A stretch of 64,000 nt of DNA, from positions 8,506,001-8,570,000 of the forward strand of contig NW_018343979.1 of assembly GCF_002099425.1 (NCBI RefSeq), in the 5' to 3' direction. The stretch's first letter is position 1. Every line of letters starts with the position of its first letter. Made by a program: the position numbers and the translations under genes. Shown here piece after piece: positions 21,652 to 31,359 of this stretch. Source of the DNA: Phascolarctos cinereus (lineage: Eukaryota > Chordata > Mammalia > Diprotodontia > Phascolarctidae). The notes under the pieces are model-generated. The model ran no database searches and had not been told where the DNA came from. It worked only from the letters and a program-made list of their open reading frames with translations.

Positions 21652-21949
21652 GTGTACTGGGTCTCCCTATATATCCTATGCTAAGAGTGCAGGAGCTATT
21701 CATTGGTTTATTCTTATCAGATGAACTAGGAACTTTAACTTATCTTTTTCCAACCAGATTTGGTTTGCCCCTCTTTGGGTGACCTGATGATCCCCTGATC
21801 CTGACCCCAGAGACTTACCATATTAATACCAAACTTAGTACAGGCACCCAATTGACATCCTACTGCATCTCAGAACTTTTAAGGTCATGACATGTGAGCT
21901 TTAGCCTCCCCAGTAGCAAGAATTACAAACATATGTCACTATGCATGGC
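21652..21949 (-). pseudogene. 7SL (signal recognition particle) RNA pseudogene, full length
   Basis: About 298 bp, the length of 7SL RNA, read on the minus strand. On + the order is: 'gggtctccctat' (7SL 3' end), 'agagtgcaggagctattca', 'tttgcccctctttgggtgac', 'ctgatgatcccctg' and 'accatattaataccaaactt' (the S-domain strand giving 'aagttcggcatcaatatggt' in functional 7SL). Next come 'agtacaggcaccca' and 'ctcagaact', and finally the Alu-domain end 'agcctccccagtagc', 'attacaaacatatgtcac' and 'tgcatggc'. I judge it well over half identical along its length, with many transitions, so it is an old, probably silent retrocopy. No long T-run remains at its 3' side. Confidence 0.85.
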
Positions 21950-21954
21950 ACAGA

Positions 21955-23215
21955 AATGATATTTTACTTTCATATGGCTTAATCTACCACCTCTATGCTC
22001 CCAAATTTTTATCTCTAGGCCCAAATTTTATCCTAGTTCCAGTCATATTTTTTTAATTATAAAAACATTTTATTTAAAGTTTTGAGTTCCAAATTCTATA
22101 CCTTCCTCCTTCTCTTCCTCCCCTTCCCATCCCTGAGATGGCAAGCAATCAGATATAGGTTATATATGTACAATCATATATTTCCATATTAGTTATTTTA
22201 TACAGACTCAAATAAAAGAAAAAAATGAGAGAAAAAGACAAATAGCTTGCTTCAGTCTGTATTCAAACAATGTTAGTTCTTCCTCTGGAAGCAGATGGTA
22301 TTCTTCATCATTAGTCCTTTGGGATTGTCTTGGATCATTGAATTGCGGAGAATAGCTAAGTCATTCACAGTTCTTCATCGAACAATATTGTTACTGTGTA
22401 CAGTGTTCTCCTGGTTCTGTTCACTTCACTTTGCATCACTTCATGGAAGTCTTTCCAGGTTTTTTTTTCTGAAATCATCTTGCTTGTCATTTCTTATAGC
22501 TCAATAATATCCCATTACAACCATATACCACAGCTCATTTAGCCAATCCCCAATTGATGAGCATCGCTTTGATTTCCAATTCTTAGCCACCACAAAAATA
22601 AGCTGCTATAAAATGTTTGTACAAATAGGCCCTGTTCCCTTTTTTGGGATATCCTTGGGATATAGATCTAGTAGTGGTATTGTTGGATCAAGGGTATGCA
22701 CAGTTTTATAGCCATTTGAGCATAGTTTCAAATTGCTCTCCAGAATCCAGTCATATTTCTAAGTGGCTATTTCAAACTAAAGTACTTGAAGCTTCACTTC
22801 AAAAGAAAAGCTAAACTCATCAGCTCTGTCATCCTACTCCTATTTGACCTTCACCCTATCCCCTGCCCTGTTGTAACTGAATCTTATTCTCAGTTTCCAT
22901 AGTTCTGTTAAAGACACCACTATCTTCTGGTCTTCCAGGCTTTAAACCTTAAAGTCATCTCTAATTTCCCTATCCTTCATCCCTCATAACCAAGATCTCA
23001 ATTAGCAAACCTTGCCCATTTATATTTTGAAATATTCCCCCAGACTATGGTTGAGACTTTAGTCACTTCATAGCTATCAAAACTGCTACCTAGCTGAATA
23101 TCTAGCCTTTTGCTATGCTTTCCTTTCATCTATTTTTTATAGACTGCCAGGCTAATCTTTCTAGACCACTGCTTTTATAAACTTCTCTACTTGCCTTCCT
23201 CATAATTACATCTTT
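21955..23215 (+). mobile_element. L2 LINE, sense, RT to 3' region, split by an L1
   Basis: 'cctctatgctcccaaatttt' and 'tatctctagg' sit where L2 encodes the YADD-like segment. After the L1 insertion it resumes with 'gctatttcaaactaaagt', 'aagctaaactcatcagctct' (K-x-E-L-I-like) and then 'ccttaaagtcatctctaatt', 'ctgccaggctaatctttcta' and further L2 pyrimidine-rich DNA. Frames are broken. Confidence 0.65.
22051..22745 (-). mobile_element. L1 3' end, antisense, with 13-bp target duplication
   Basis: Begins with T-rich DNA (reverse tail) and then reads as the reverse of the marsupial L1 3' end: 'cacttcactttgcatcactt', 'atagctcaataatatcccat', 'cccaattgatgagcatcgc' and 'gttggatcaagggtatgcac'. The identical 13-mer 'tccagtcatattt' flanks it at 22038-22050 and 22746-22758. 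It is therefore a discrete 5'-truncated insertion into the L2. Confidence 0.92.
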
Positions 23216-23217
23216 TA

Positions 23218-23385
23218 AGAGACAGGACTCTTCTGGACCTCATTCTGACAAACAAGAAAGAGCTTGTTGGTAAAGTAGAAATGGCATAGACATTTGGGAG
23301 GAAGGGACTATGCCAGCTTAGAATTCATGATGGATAAGAAGAGAAATGTTTGGTAGAGTCTAATAGACCATACTCTTTGAGAGGA
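23218..23385 (+). mobile_element. CR1/L3 LINE, sense, endonuclease-end fragment
   Basis: 'ctggacctcattctgacaaa' encodes LDLILTN, followed by K-K/E-E-L-V-G-K-V-E-M. This is the typical end of the CR1/L3 endonuclease domain. Confidence 0.65.
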
Positions 23386-23582
23386 GCATAATATCATGGT
23401 GTATAGGACACTGCATTTAGCATCAGGAAGAGCTAGGTTCAAATCCTGCCTCAGACTATGCTATTCTGGACTAGTCACTGAACCTCTTTGCGCCTATTTC
23501 CTCATGTGTAAAATTTGGAAGTTGGATTTAGTGGTCTACAAAGGTCACTTCCAACTCTAAATATAAATCTGAATTCTATGAC
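23386..23582 (+). mobile_element. MIR3/Ther-type SINE, sense
   Basis: 'gtataggacactgcatttag', 'gttcaaatcctgcctcagac', 'tttcctcatgtgtaaaattt' and the L3-like tail 'acttccaactctaaatat'. Confidence 0.8.
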
Positions 23583-23609
23583 TGACTATGCAAGATTTCA
23601 AAAAGTCAA

Positions 23610-23935
23610 CATATTGGTATGCACAGTATCCCATCACCTGAAACAGACCTTGGCAACAGATTGGGCAAGGAAGGTGAGAGATTTTGAGGAGTTGAAGATG
23701 ACTCCTGGGTTGGGAGTATGAGTGACTGGGAGGATAGTATTGCCTTCTACAGTAATGAGGAAAGTTTGGGGAGGTGGGAAGATAATGAGTTCAGTTTTGG
23801 ACAAGCTGAGTTTAAATGTATATTGGACATTCAGTTTAAGATATCTGAAAGGCAGTTGGAGATACAAAATTGGAAGTCAGCAGAGAATACTGGGGAAGGT
23901 AGGGAGATGGATGCTGAAAACTATAATGAGGTAAG
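23610..23935 (-). mobile_element. L2 LINE, antisense, RT C-terminal region
   Basis: The minus frame at 23634-23867 reads 'LSLSKTELIIFPP', then 'FLITVEGNTILPV' and 'NPGVIFNSSKSLT'. These match the L2 reverse-transcriptase C-terminal motifs (K-T-E-L, P-V-x-x-x-x-N-L-G-V-I-x-D-S-S-L-S-L-T). It corresponds to the same L2 segment as 61350-61540. Confidence 0.8.
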
Positions 23936-24242
23936 GTTTGCAATAAATGTTAAGGACAAAAAAGGGTTTTTTTTTCATTATACTAGAAAAAAGATGAAAA
24001 TTAAGGAAGGAATGGGACCTAGTAATATATATATAATATGTATATAGAGTGGAAAACACCTACCTCATCAAACAAAAATGGCAACTCTATTTGAAAAAAT
24101 ATATAGATATAGTATTGTAATGGAAGAAAGGTGATAAGGGGAGGATCTAATCAATAAATATGTCAATCAACTTAATGGGGTTACAAGACAAGGCATCTTG
24201 CTGAAAGGGTACCTCTCATGGAGATATACATATGCCCTAACT
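23936..24242. other. Unassigned AT-rich DNA
   Basis: Includes a short TATA-rich run near 24030. No gene or repeat family recognised. Confidence 0.35.
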
Positions 24243-24323
24243 CAGGGGTGGGGAACCTGTGGCCTTCTAGGTCCTCAAATGTGGCCCTTTGACTGAATCC
24301 AAACTTCACAGAACAAATCCCTG
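24243..24323. mobile_element. hAT-type MITE, short internally deleted copy
   Basis: Starts 'caggggtggggaacctgtgg', contains 'tggccctttgactgaatcc' and ends 'aatccctg'. Flanking 8-mers 'ccctaact' and 'ccctagcc' match at 6 of 8. It is the same family as the foldback element at 55374. Confidence 0.75.
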
Positions 24324-24369
24324 CCCTAGCCCCTTGATGAGAAGACACAGGGCACTCCTCTAATTGATT

Positions 24370-24500
24370 GCCAATGAATGGAAATGCCTACAAAATGATT
24401 GGCAACTGAGACTCAACAGATGGAGTCTTTTCTCAAAAGTTGTCTTTTCCCATGGCCTATAAAAGTGAGCTGAGAAATGTCTTGGCCTCCTTTCTTTTCC
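24370..24500 (+). promoter_or_regulatory. Candidate RNA polymerase II promoter (CCAAT and TATA)
   Basis: 'gattgccaatgaatgg' near 24375 and 'cctataaaagtgag' near 24460, spaced about 80 bp. This is a usual CCAAT/TATA arrangement and predicts a start near 24490. It could belong to an old LTR or to a host transcript. Confidence 0.35.
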
Positions 24501-24567
24501 TATGTTTTTTCTTTCTTAAACTTCTACACTGGACTGCAGAAAAATACTCCTCCCTACAAAGGAGAAA

Positions 24568-24744
24568 ATGGTGTTTTTCAAGAGAAGCATGACATTAGCA
24601 GCCTGTGGTTACCCAGGTAAGTCTGAGAGGGAGAGTGCCAAGACCTCTATCTCTTGGATACCGTCTGCTTTTTTGTTTTCTTGTTCTGAGCATAGGTCAG
24701 TCACTAGTATTCCTGAGAATGTACTTTCCATGAAAGTTAGATAG
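24568..24744 (+). CDS. Hypothetical 58-codon frame spanning a perfect 5' splice site
   Basis: ATG at 24568 has a strong context (gagaaaATGG). The frame reads MVFFKRSMTLAACGYP, then a perfect 5' splice site CAG|GTAAGT at 24614-24622, beyond which the frame stays open to a stop near 24742. With the upstream CCAAT/TATA pair this has the form of a first exon of 16 codons plus one base. I recognise no protein family and find no partner exon. Chance is the leading alternative. Confidence 0.2.
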   Translation: MVFFKRSMTLAACGYPGKSERESAKTSISWIPSAFLFSCSEHRSVTSIPENVLSMKVR

Positions 24745-25529
24745 TCCCCAAGAACTTAGGAGTTCTTGAGTTGAAGTGCTTGGGCACCAGATTTCCTAGA
24801 GGAAGAAGTCTTCCTTAGCAGTGTGCTTCTTGGAGAAGGAAAAAGACCAATAATAGAAAAATAATGATACTGGAAGACTAAAGCTATGGAGGAGGAAGGG
24901 AGGAAGGAGACACAAGAAATCTAAACTTTGCCAACAACTCTGCTTTAATGTCTCTCAGATGGTCAAGGTCTGAAGTGAATGGAGAGTTTGCTAAGAGACT
25001 CTCTAAAATGTCTCTACCTTCTGGGGAGGTTCTAGCAGGCTATTTGACTGTTTTATGTTTTTATATTTGTTCATGGATTGTTGTAAGTCTTTTTGGTTTT
25101 GTGCATTTTCCCATACTCAGTACTTATATTGTATATTGACAACCTATCTTGGAATGAGAATCCTGTTCCCCATATTTGGAAAAACCTGGACACAAGTAAT
25201 ACCTAAGTTTTTGTTTTGGAGGTTTTCCCAGAGAAAAATTTTAAGAGGGAATAAGCCAAAGAGAAAACCTGACCTACTTGGTTATCACATCCCCAGGATC
25301 AAACTTAGACCACATGAGTTCACAGCTTTGTAAGGGTTCTGGGCTGTTGGCCATAATATATAAAGATACATATTGCATAAATAACATGTAATGTATTATA
25401 TATAACTACATAATGCAAGTAGAGGCAAAGGGGTTATATAAGTGTTATCTTTGTGGCTTTGGGAAAGATGGGAAAAGGGATAATGGACAATAGAAAATAA
25501 AAATAAAGTAAAATTCAATGCCTATTTGA
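24745..25529. other. Unassigned DNA
   Basis: Two overlapping + frames of 63 and 92 codons (24948-25333) have no recognisable domain. No repeat family recognised. Confidence 0.35.
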
Positions 25530-26900
25530 TTCTTTTTCCTGAATAAAGAAAATAATGATCTTACTGGGAACAGAATCTAATGGTTAGTAAGAAATAGAAA
25601 CCTAAGATAATTGAAAGGATAGTAGGATAACACCTACTTCTGCTCAAGGAATTCAAGGCACCTGGCTCAGTCAAACTACTGTATTTCCAAATGTAACAAA
25701 AGAATATTGAAATGTGGTTAATAAGCCACTGTTGGTGCTCTTTGAAGAACTATGGAGAAAAAGAAAGGTGTCTTAGAGTGGGAGCTAGGCAAATATCACA
25801 CTTTTCAAAAAGAGGAATGTCTGTCTATATAGGTAGGTAAGTTTCATTTCTATTTCTTGAGTAATTCTAAAACAAGCTGGAAAAGTGATGCTATATGAGC
25901 ACTTAGGGGAAATTTGATCACTGTGAATCAACAAGATTTCATTAAGAATAATTCACTATATTTGTAAAGAAAAAGAGGTGGGATTGTAAGGGACAAGGTA
26001 TCATGCTCTCACAATTTAAGATAACCTTTGACATCTTACAACATCAGCAAAGAAATTACATTGTTTTGACAAGCTTGCAAAACCTTGGAAGGGCAAGCCA
26101 ATGAGAAGGACCCTAATCTTTTAATAGACCCCAAAGTTCTAGAGGGCAGAACTGGTTTTAGCCAGCCCTAAGTAGGACAAAGGGGCTTTTGGATGACAAG
26201 GGATGAGAGGAGGCATGTCGAGGGGACATGAGATTGGTGGACTTGTAAGATTGTAACCTGGAAAGGAACGGACCAATCAGGGCCCAGAAGGGAGGAGTCA
26301 AGGCGTTCTAACAGTATAAAACTTTTTCTCGATTCTGTAATAGGTACAATCTCTTCCAAGAGGTTTGCCCAGTTCTCCCAAGAACCATAGAATAAATTAT
26401 TCTTCACTCAAACAAAAAAGAAGAAGAATTCACTATAGGCTAACTCTGTTTTCTTTATTGACAGAGTTATTAGATTGGTAGATGAGAGTGATACCATCAA
26501 CACGGTGTATCTAGATTTCAGCTAGGCATTTGATAAAGTCTCTCATTATAACTGATGGACAAGATGGAAAGATGTGAACTGAATGGGAATACAGTCAGTG
26601 GATTTATAACTGGCTAGATGACCTATCCAAAAAACTATATATTGATATAGCAATGTTAAACTGGAAGAACTCTAGTGGGATGTATCAGGGTTCTATTCTG
26701 TTCAACATTTTTATCAGTGACTCAGATGAAAAGACAGATTTCATTCATGCTAAATTTATGGATGAGATGAAATTGGAAGGGTTGGTTAAATCATTGGTGG
26801 TAGAACTGGTATTTAATAAGATATAAATAGACTAGAATTATGGGCCAAATATAAACAGATGTTGACGATGATTTGATTTTCTGCTCTCCAACTTAGTTGA
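25530..26900 (+). mobile_element. CR1/L3 LINE, sense, RT region, split by a retroposed LTR
   Basis: Order matches the CR1/L3 reverse transcriptase. 'ttcaaaaagaggaatgtc', 'ttctaaaacaagctgg' and 'aatcaacaagatttcattaa' precede the insert. After it come 'agagttattagattggtaga', 'gtatctagatttcagctagg' (Y-L-D-F-S/x-A-F-D-K-V-S-H, the first catalytic aspartate motif), 'ggttctattctgttcaacat' (S-x-L-F-N-I-F) and 'atttatggatgagatgaaat' (catalytic FADD-like segment, decayed). It does not stay in frame. Confidence 0.8.
25961..26420 (+). mobile_element. Retroposed endogenous-retrovirus U3-R segment (LTR fossil), with A-rich tail
   Basis: A fossil of an LTR element. Polypurine-tract-like 'aaagaaaaagaggtggga' (25966-25983) is followed by the TG that starts an LTR at 25985. 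Then come a U3-like part with CCAAT ('gaccaatcag', 26271-26280), TATAAA at 26315-26320, an AATAAA signal at 26391-26396, and about 14 bp later an A-rich tail (26410-26420). A U5 seems absent. The flanks are 17-bp direct repeats with one mismatch (25944-25960, 26421-26437), much longer than integrase duplications. It therefore looks like an RNA copy moved by L1, not a solo LTR. Non-coding; old; family resembles gamma-type LTRs, not certain. Confidence 0.65.
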
Positions 26901-27124
26901 TGTTTATGTAGTCATAGTTAAAGATGATGAGGTTTTAGTGTATTATGTAGGTGTCAACATCCTGTGATCCCTTTATGAAGTGTGACACTTCTTTGAGTCA
27001 GGAGAAGCAATAGATGGACTGAAAGCCAGACACATCACCAGGAGCCCTAAAAGATTGAGTCAATAGCTCTTTAGTCAGGCAGAAAGAAGTTCTTTTCACC
27101 TCTGGATCTATGACAATGTCTATG

Positions 27125-27500
27125 TCTATTCAATGACAATGCTATTCCTCTGTTTAAGAAGCTATAATGGTAACATGTGGCCTAAGACTCTCTATAATGT
27201 GATCTCACCCTACAGATCTAAACTTATTTTTCATTTCCCCCTTCCATGAACCAGTCTCTTTAATGTTTCCCCATACTAGGTTTACTCTCCCCTCTATGTT
27301 GTTACCTAGCCTGTTTCCCTTTATCTAGGATTCCTTGTTCTCATCTCCATTTATCTGTATTTTATCCATCTTTCAAGGACTCATTCAAATCCTATCTCTC
27401 CCATTTAATATATTTCTTGAATATAACCTACATTGGTCTCTCCCTCCTGCTTTATTTATTGTTTGTACCACATAATCAGTAATTTAGTTTAATTATCCTA
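27125..27500 (+). mobile_element. L2 LINE 3' region, sense
   Basis: 'cctctgtttaagaagctata', 'aagactctctataatgtgat', 'tatctaggattccttgttct', 'catctttcaaggactcattc' and 'tgtttgtaccacataat' follow the L2 3'-end order. Confidence 0.7.
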
Positions 27501-28019
27501 CTTTTTTTTTACTGCACAATAATTGTCATTATTTTTGTCCAGGATTGTGATCTAATTAGCTTTAGGAAATTCTGGAAAATTCTACCATTGACAAAAATAG
27601 GCAATTTAATAGCAATACATAATGTTAGATCAGATGGGTCACTGAGAGGAAAATGACATGCCTAGGATCATACAGCCAAGGTGGAACTCATGACTGCTAG
27701 AAACTAGTATTGGTGATGTTCAAGGTAGGGGAAGACCATGCATGCATGAATAGCTGGGAATACACCTAGATGGGATCTTAGAGAAACTATAGCTCAAGTC
27801 TCTGAAAAAAGAAAAAGAAAAATAACATGCATGGCCCCAGGTTACACATGAAAAGATAGGAGAGCTGTCCCCACTTAATTAACATCATATTATAATACTT
27901 CATTATTTCATCACTACTCTGTCAGTTGTCACTTTCACCTATTATTTCTCAGTCTTTAATTTTTCTATACCATTAACCTTGGATTCAGTAGAATAGAGTT
28001 TGAAGCCCGGCTCTGTCAT
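27501..28019. other. Mostly unassigned; SINE scraps
   Basis: An antisense MIR-like scrap near 27630-27690 ('gacatgcctaggatcataca') and a sense SINE-head scrap near 27990-28020. The rest is unassigned. Confidence 0.4.
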
Positions 28020-28180
28020 TTGCTCATTATATTTATGGATAACATGAAATTAGGAATCATGGTTAACATGCTAAATATGAAAGTGGAAGCAAAGGAGATA
28101 TAAGCAGGCTAGAATGAATAGGCCAAATTGAATCAGATTAAATTTAGTAAGGATAAATATAATAAGAAAAGTAAGTAATA
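28020..28180 (+). mobile_element. CR1/L3 LINE fragment, sense, RT palm to thumb
   Basis: 'tatttatggataacatgaaa' and 'ttaaatttagtaaggataaa' (N-F-S-K-D-K-like) match the CR1/L3 segment after the catalytic motif. Possibly the continuation of the copy ending near 26900. Confidence 0.55.
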
Positions 28181-28262
28181 ATCATTAAAGATAATAACTA
28201 ACATTTGTATAATGTTTTAAGTTGTAAAAAGTACTCTATGTATATTTTCTCATTTGACTAGC
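28180..28262 (-). mobile_element. MIR-type SINE fragment, antisense
   Basis: 'aagataataactaacatttg' then 'tttaagttgtaaaaagtac'. Only the tail half is present. Confidence 0.55.
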
Positions 28263-28391
28263 AGATAGGCTTACAAAAGCAAAAGTGTAAGTACAAAATG
28301 GGGCCCTAACTCTGCCATCCAGAGGCAAATAGTAGTTTTTAGCCTTGGTAGCCCTTCTGCATAACAAGCCCTATGGCTTTAGTCTCATAAT

Positions 28392-28456
28392 AATGAATGG
28401 TGGTGGTGGTGACAGTGGTGATGATGATGATGATGATGACGATGATGATAATGATA
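28392..28456. repeat. (GGT)n and (GAT)n microsatellite
   Basis: 'ggtggtggtggtgacagtgg' followed by about ten GAT units with interruptions. Confidence 0.95.
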
Positions 28457-28457
28457 C

Positions 28458-28685
28458 ATACTGCTTTAGGCTTTGTGAAATACTATACATAGAATATCTC
28501 CTTTGAGCCTCATAAGAAACTTGCAGTATAAGTATTACAGGCATTATAATTCCCATTTTACCTATAAGGAAGCTAAGGCTTACAAAGATTAAGCAGTAGT
28601 TACACAGTTAGGGGATACAGTTGGGAATAGTTACACAGTTAATAAGCACCGGAAAGTAGAATTTGAACCCAGGTCTTTTATTAAC
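28458..28685 (-). mobile_element. MIR-type SINE, antisense
   Basis: 'ttccattttacctataagg'-like block, 'gttacacagttaggggatac' and 'gaatttgaacccaggtcttt', with a local duplication of the 'gttacacagtta' word. Confidence 0.65.
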
Positions 28686-28884
28686 TTTGTTATATCAGTA
28701 TATGCTATTTTAAAGAGGCAACCTAAAAAAGAGGATGTTAGGTCAGTCTGGGAGTCAAGAAGTGTTCAAGTACAGCTTCTGACCTAAACTGGTTGTGTGA
28801 CCAATGACAAGTAAGAATTCTTCCAAGTTCCCAGCCCCTCACCTCCAAGAAAATTACTGCTCTTCTAAGGTAGTACTGTCTTGT

Positions 28885-29004
28885 TCAGCAATTACTTCAT
28901 GTACATCTTTTGTCCTCAACTAGACTGGAAGCTCTTTATACATTTTTTTCCAGTCCATAATGGCAAACACATGAGGTACCCAATAAATACTTGTTGATTG
29001 ATTC
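28885..29004 (+). mobile_element. L2 LINE 3' end, sense
   Basis: 'ctagactggaagctctttat', 'cccaataaatacttgttgat', 'tgatt'. A terminal L2 match. A sense SINE-head scrap precedes it at 28720-28810. Confidence 0.75.
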
Positions 29005-29989
29005 TTTCATTTGGCACTATCTTTATAAGACACAGTTCCATATCTGTAGGACCTTCAAAGCAAAGATTTACCCTTCTTTCTTTTATTGTGCATTGTTTTC
29101 TTAAAAGATAATGTGGCTTTAAGTGAGGCAAGATAAGTAGCTTAATTTCTGCTACTGAGCACTTCAGTAGTTGAGCTAGGACAATAACTGAAGTTTATTG
29201 ACTCAGTCTTCATTTTTTTTAGCCCTTGTCCATTGTTTTTAATTACGTGAGAGATTGTCCTTGACATTTCGATCTTGTTTCAGCTCTCAGACATTAAATC
29301 TTTTTCTGAATACTGGGTGTGGCTGCTGAGTTTTCTCTGAGAATTTAGGAACTTTGGGTTAGCTAAGTGAAAGTCAAGGAGATTCTATTATGATAAATTC
29401 TTAGATTAACAAAAATAATCCAATTGACTGCTGTGTGTGACCACAAGCAATCTTTTTCAATTGTCATGCTGCTTTTATATTGCAAATTTATCTGCTTTTG
29501 GCATGCTCCTTTTCATATGACACAATTATAAATGGTGTGCCAAGAACACATAGCACCAACAAAAATATTTTATAACTAGTGCCTGGTCTTTTTGTCGTTA
29601 TAGAATTTCAGAAGAAATACCAAATCAGAAAATATTTTACTGACTACTGAAGCCCATTTTTAAAATCTACATTAAATTAGTTGCTTCTGAATTAATCTTG
29701 CCTCATACTTAAAAGGTGGACTTAGCTATAGTACTCATTTTGTGGCTAATGTATAACCCAGAGACTCTTTTCATAAGAACTAGCTTCATAATATGGTATT
29801 CCCCAGCAAAGCAATTGTGGATGCCATGGAATAGATGGCCAGACAGTAGAGAGCTGAAGAAATCTAAGATAAAGATATAGTCCTCAAAATGAGGGTACAC
29901 TTTGGAAGATACCCTTTTTGAATTTCATTAACATGAAATTCCCTGGGTACACACCCTAATAAATATATGGACCATGCCTATTGATGGAA
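29005..29989. other. Repeat-free stretch, candidate conserved noncoding DNA
   Basis: No repeat family or exon seen. The part 29130-29710 contains SOX-like 'ccattgttttt' beside 'taattacgtgag', and 'tttcatatgacacaattata'. The texture is that of single-copy regulatory DNA, but this cannot be shown from one sequence. Confidence 0.4.
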
Positions 29990-30660
29990 ACAAGAAGTCT
30001 TTAGAATAGGGATCAGACTCATTTTGTTCTGCTGGAGAGGTAGAACTAGGAGTACTGGGTGGGAGTTAAAGAGGCAGTTGTAGGTTTAGTACTGACTTTT
30101 TTTAGTAGCTTTTTTATTTAAACATTCTTTATTAAACTTTGAAGATGATATAAGAAAGTAAAATCAGAATTATGTCTTTAAAATGTTTGACAGATTGTCT
30201 TTTTTACAAGTTTTAATTTTTATATTCATCATGTCTTTTTTAAATTTTTTTTATTTAAATTTTTTAATTTGTGAAATAAAACAAGCATTTCCACAATGCA
30301 GAAGAATTTTTAAGAAGATGATTGCATACGAAACTGCAAGTCTATTATGTACAATTTGCTATTCCTTTTAATTATGTAATAAAAAGTTATTGTGTAACTT
30401 TCTTTTTTCCCTTTTTTTCCTCCCCCCACCTTCCACCCTAGAGATGGCTACCATTAGACACAAATATGTATATATGTAATAAGTAGAATTACTCAGAAAT
30501 GAAGTTGGAGCCACTGGATTCCCTCCTATTAGGTCTTCAAGCAAAGGGTGGATGACCAATTATTGGTTATATTGTAAACAGAAAAGATTCTTGCTCAGGA
30601 ATGCACATAAGTAGATAGCCTCCAAGGTCCATTCCAGTTCCAAAATGACATGATCTAGTG
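29990..30660 (+). mobile_element. CR1/L3 LINE 3' end, sense, interrupted by an L1
   Basis: 'gatcagactcattttgttct', 'gtagaactaggagtactggg' and 'gttaaagaggcagttgtagg' before the L1. After it come 'aggtcttcaagcaaagggtg', 'gattcttgctcaggaatgca' and 'caaggtccattccagttcc'. This is the same 3' segment as the antisense copies at 45748 and 50530. Confidence 0.8.
30095..30480 (-). mobile_element. L1 3' end, antisense, inside CR1/L3
   Basis: T-rich start (reverse tail), long AT-rich body, then 'cctccccccaccttccaccc', 'agatggctaccattaga' and 'atatgtatatatgt', parallel to 'cctccccttcccatccctga' and 'gatggcaagcaatcagatat' in the L1 at 22051. About 50 bp of CR1/L3 seems lost at the site. Confidence 0.7.
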
Positions 30661-31194
30661 ACGACATAAAGCTAAATGAAGCCAGGTAAGAACTGTTTCC
30701 TAGGAAAAGTCACCTTTCTTTTCCTCTGGTTATATTTTTCATTGGTTTTATTTAGATTACAAGTCTATTAAAATGGGACCTTATCATCATGTTTCACATG
30801 ATAACTCTCAGCATCCTATCAAAGAAACAGTTGTTATTGTTACAAGATAAAACTGCTCATACTCAAAATAGATGAAACATACATAGACATCTAATGTTAA
30901 AGAAAAACTTAAAACACACAGAGACACTTTGGAGAATATGTAGTTCAATAAATCCTTCATTTTACATATGAGAAAAAGAGAGGTGAAGCACTTGGCCCAA
31001 CTTGCATAAGAAAAAGTAGGGAAACTGTCCCCATTGTATTGCTTGCTGGGTCATATTTCTTATAATATGACTCTGTTATTCCCCAATTCTTATTCCCTAA
31101 TTTTACTTTTGTTTTTCTATACCATTATATTTGGAGTCAGGAGTCTTTGTGAATTTGAATCCTGGCTCTGACTTTTACTAGCTATGCGATTGTG
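30661..31194. other. Unassigned DNA with SINE scraps
   Basis: An antisense MIR-like scrap at about 30940-31030 ('tccttcattttacatatgag') and a sense SINE-head scrap at 31125-31195 ('gaatttgaatcctggctctg'). Confidence 0.45.
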
Positions 31195-31312
31195 GAAAAT
31201 AACATTACAGTTAGAAGAGACCTAAAAGGCCAACTCAACCTGTATTTGACATCAATCTTTGCTACAATTGACCCAACAATTAGTCATCCAGCATCCCCTT
31301 AAAAGACTTCCG
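31195..31312 (-). mobile_element. CR1/L3 LINE 3' fragment, antisense
   Basis: 'agttagaagagacctaaaag', 'gccaactcaacctgtatttg' and 'gtcatccagcatccccttaa' match the reversed CR1/L3 3' segment. Confidence 0.65.
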
Positions 31313-31359
31313 TGTTGGAAAGAAGAAAGTAGATAAGCACTTATTAAGCACCTACAATC

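Noticed and set aside
21860-21949. Alu-like antisense phrase (agcctccccagtagc ... attacaaacatatgtcac)
   Set aside because: Alu does not occur in marsupials. The match continues through the 7SL S domain, so it is a 7SL pseudogene and not Alu or contamination.
25961-26420. Simple solo LTR made by recombination
   Set aside because: The flanking repeats are about 17 bp, a tail follows the AATAAA signal and a polypurine tract is included upstream. None of these fits a solo LTR.
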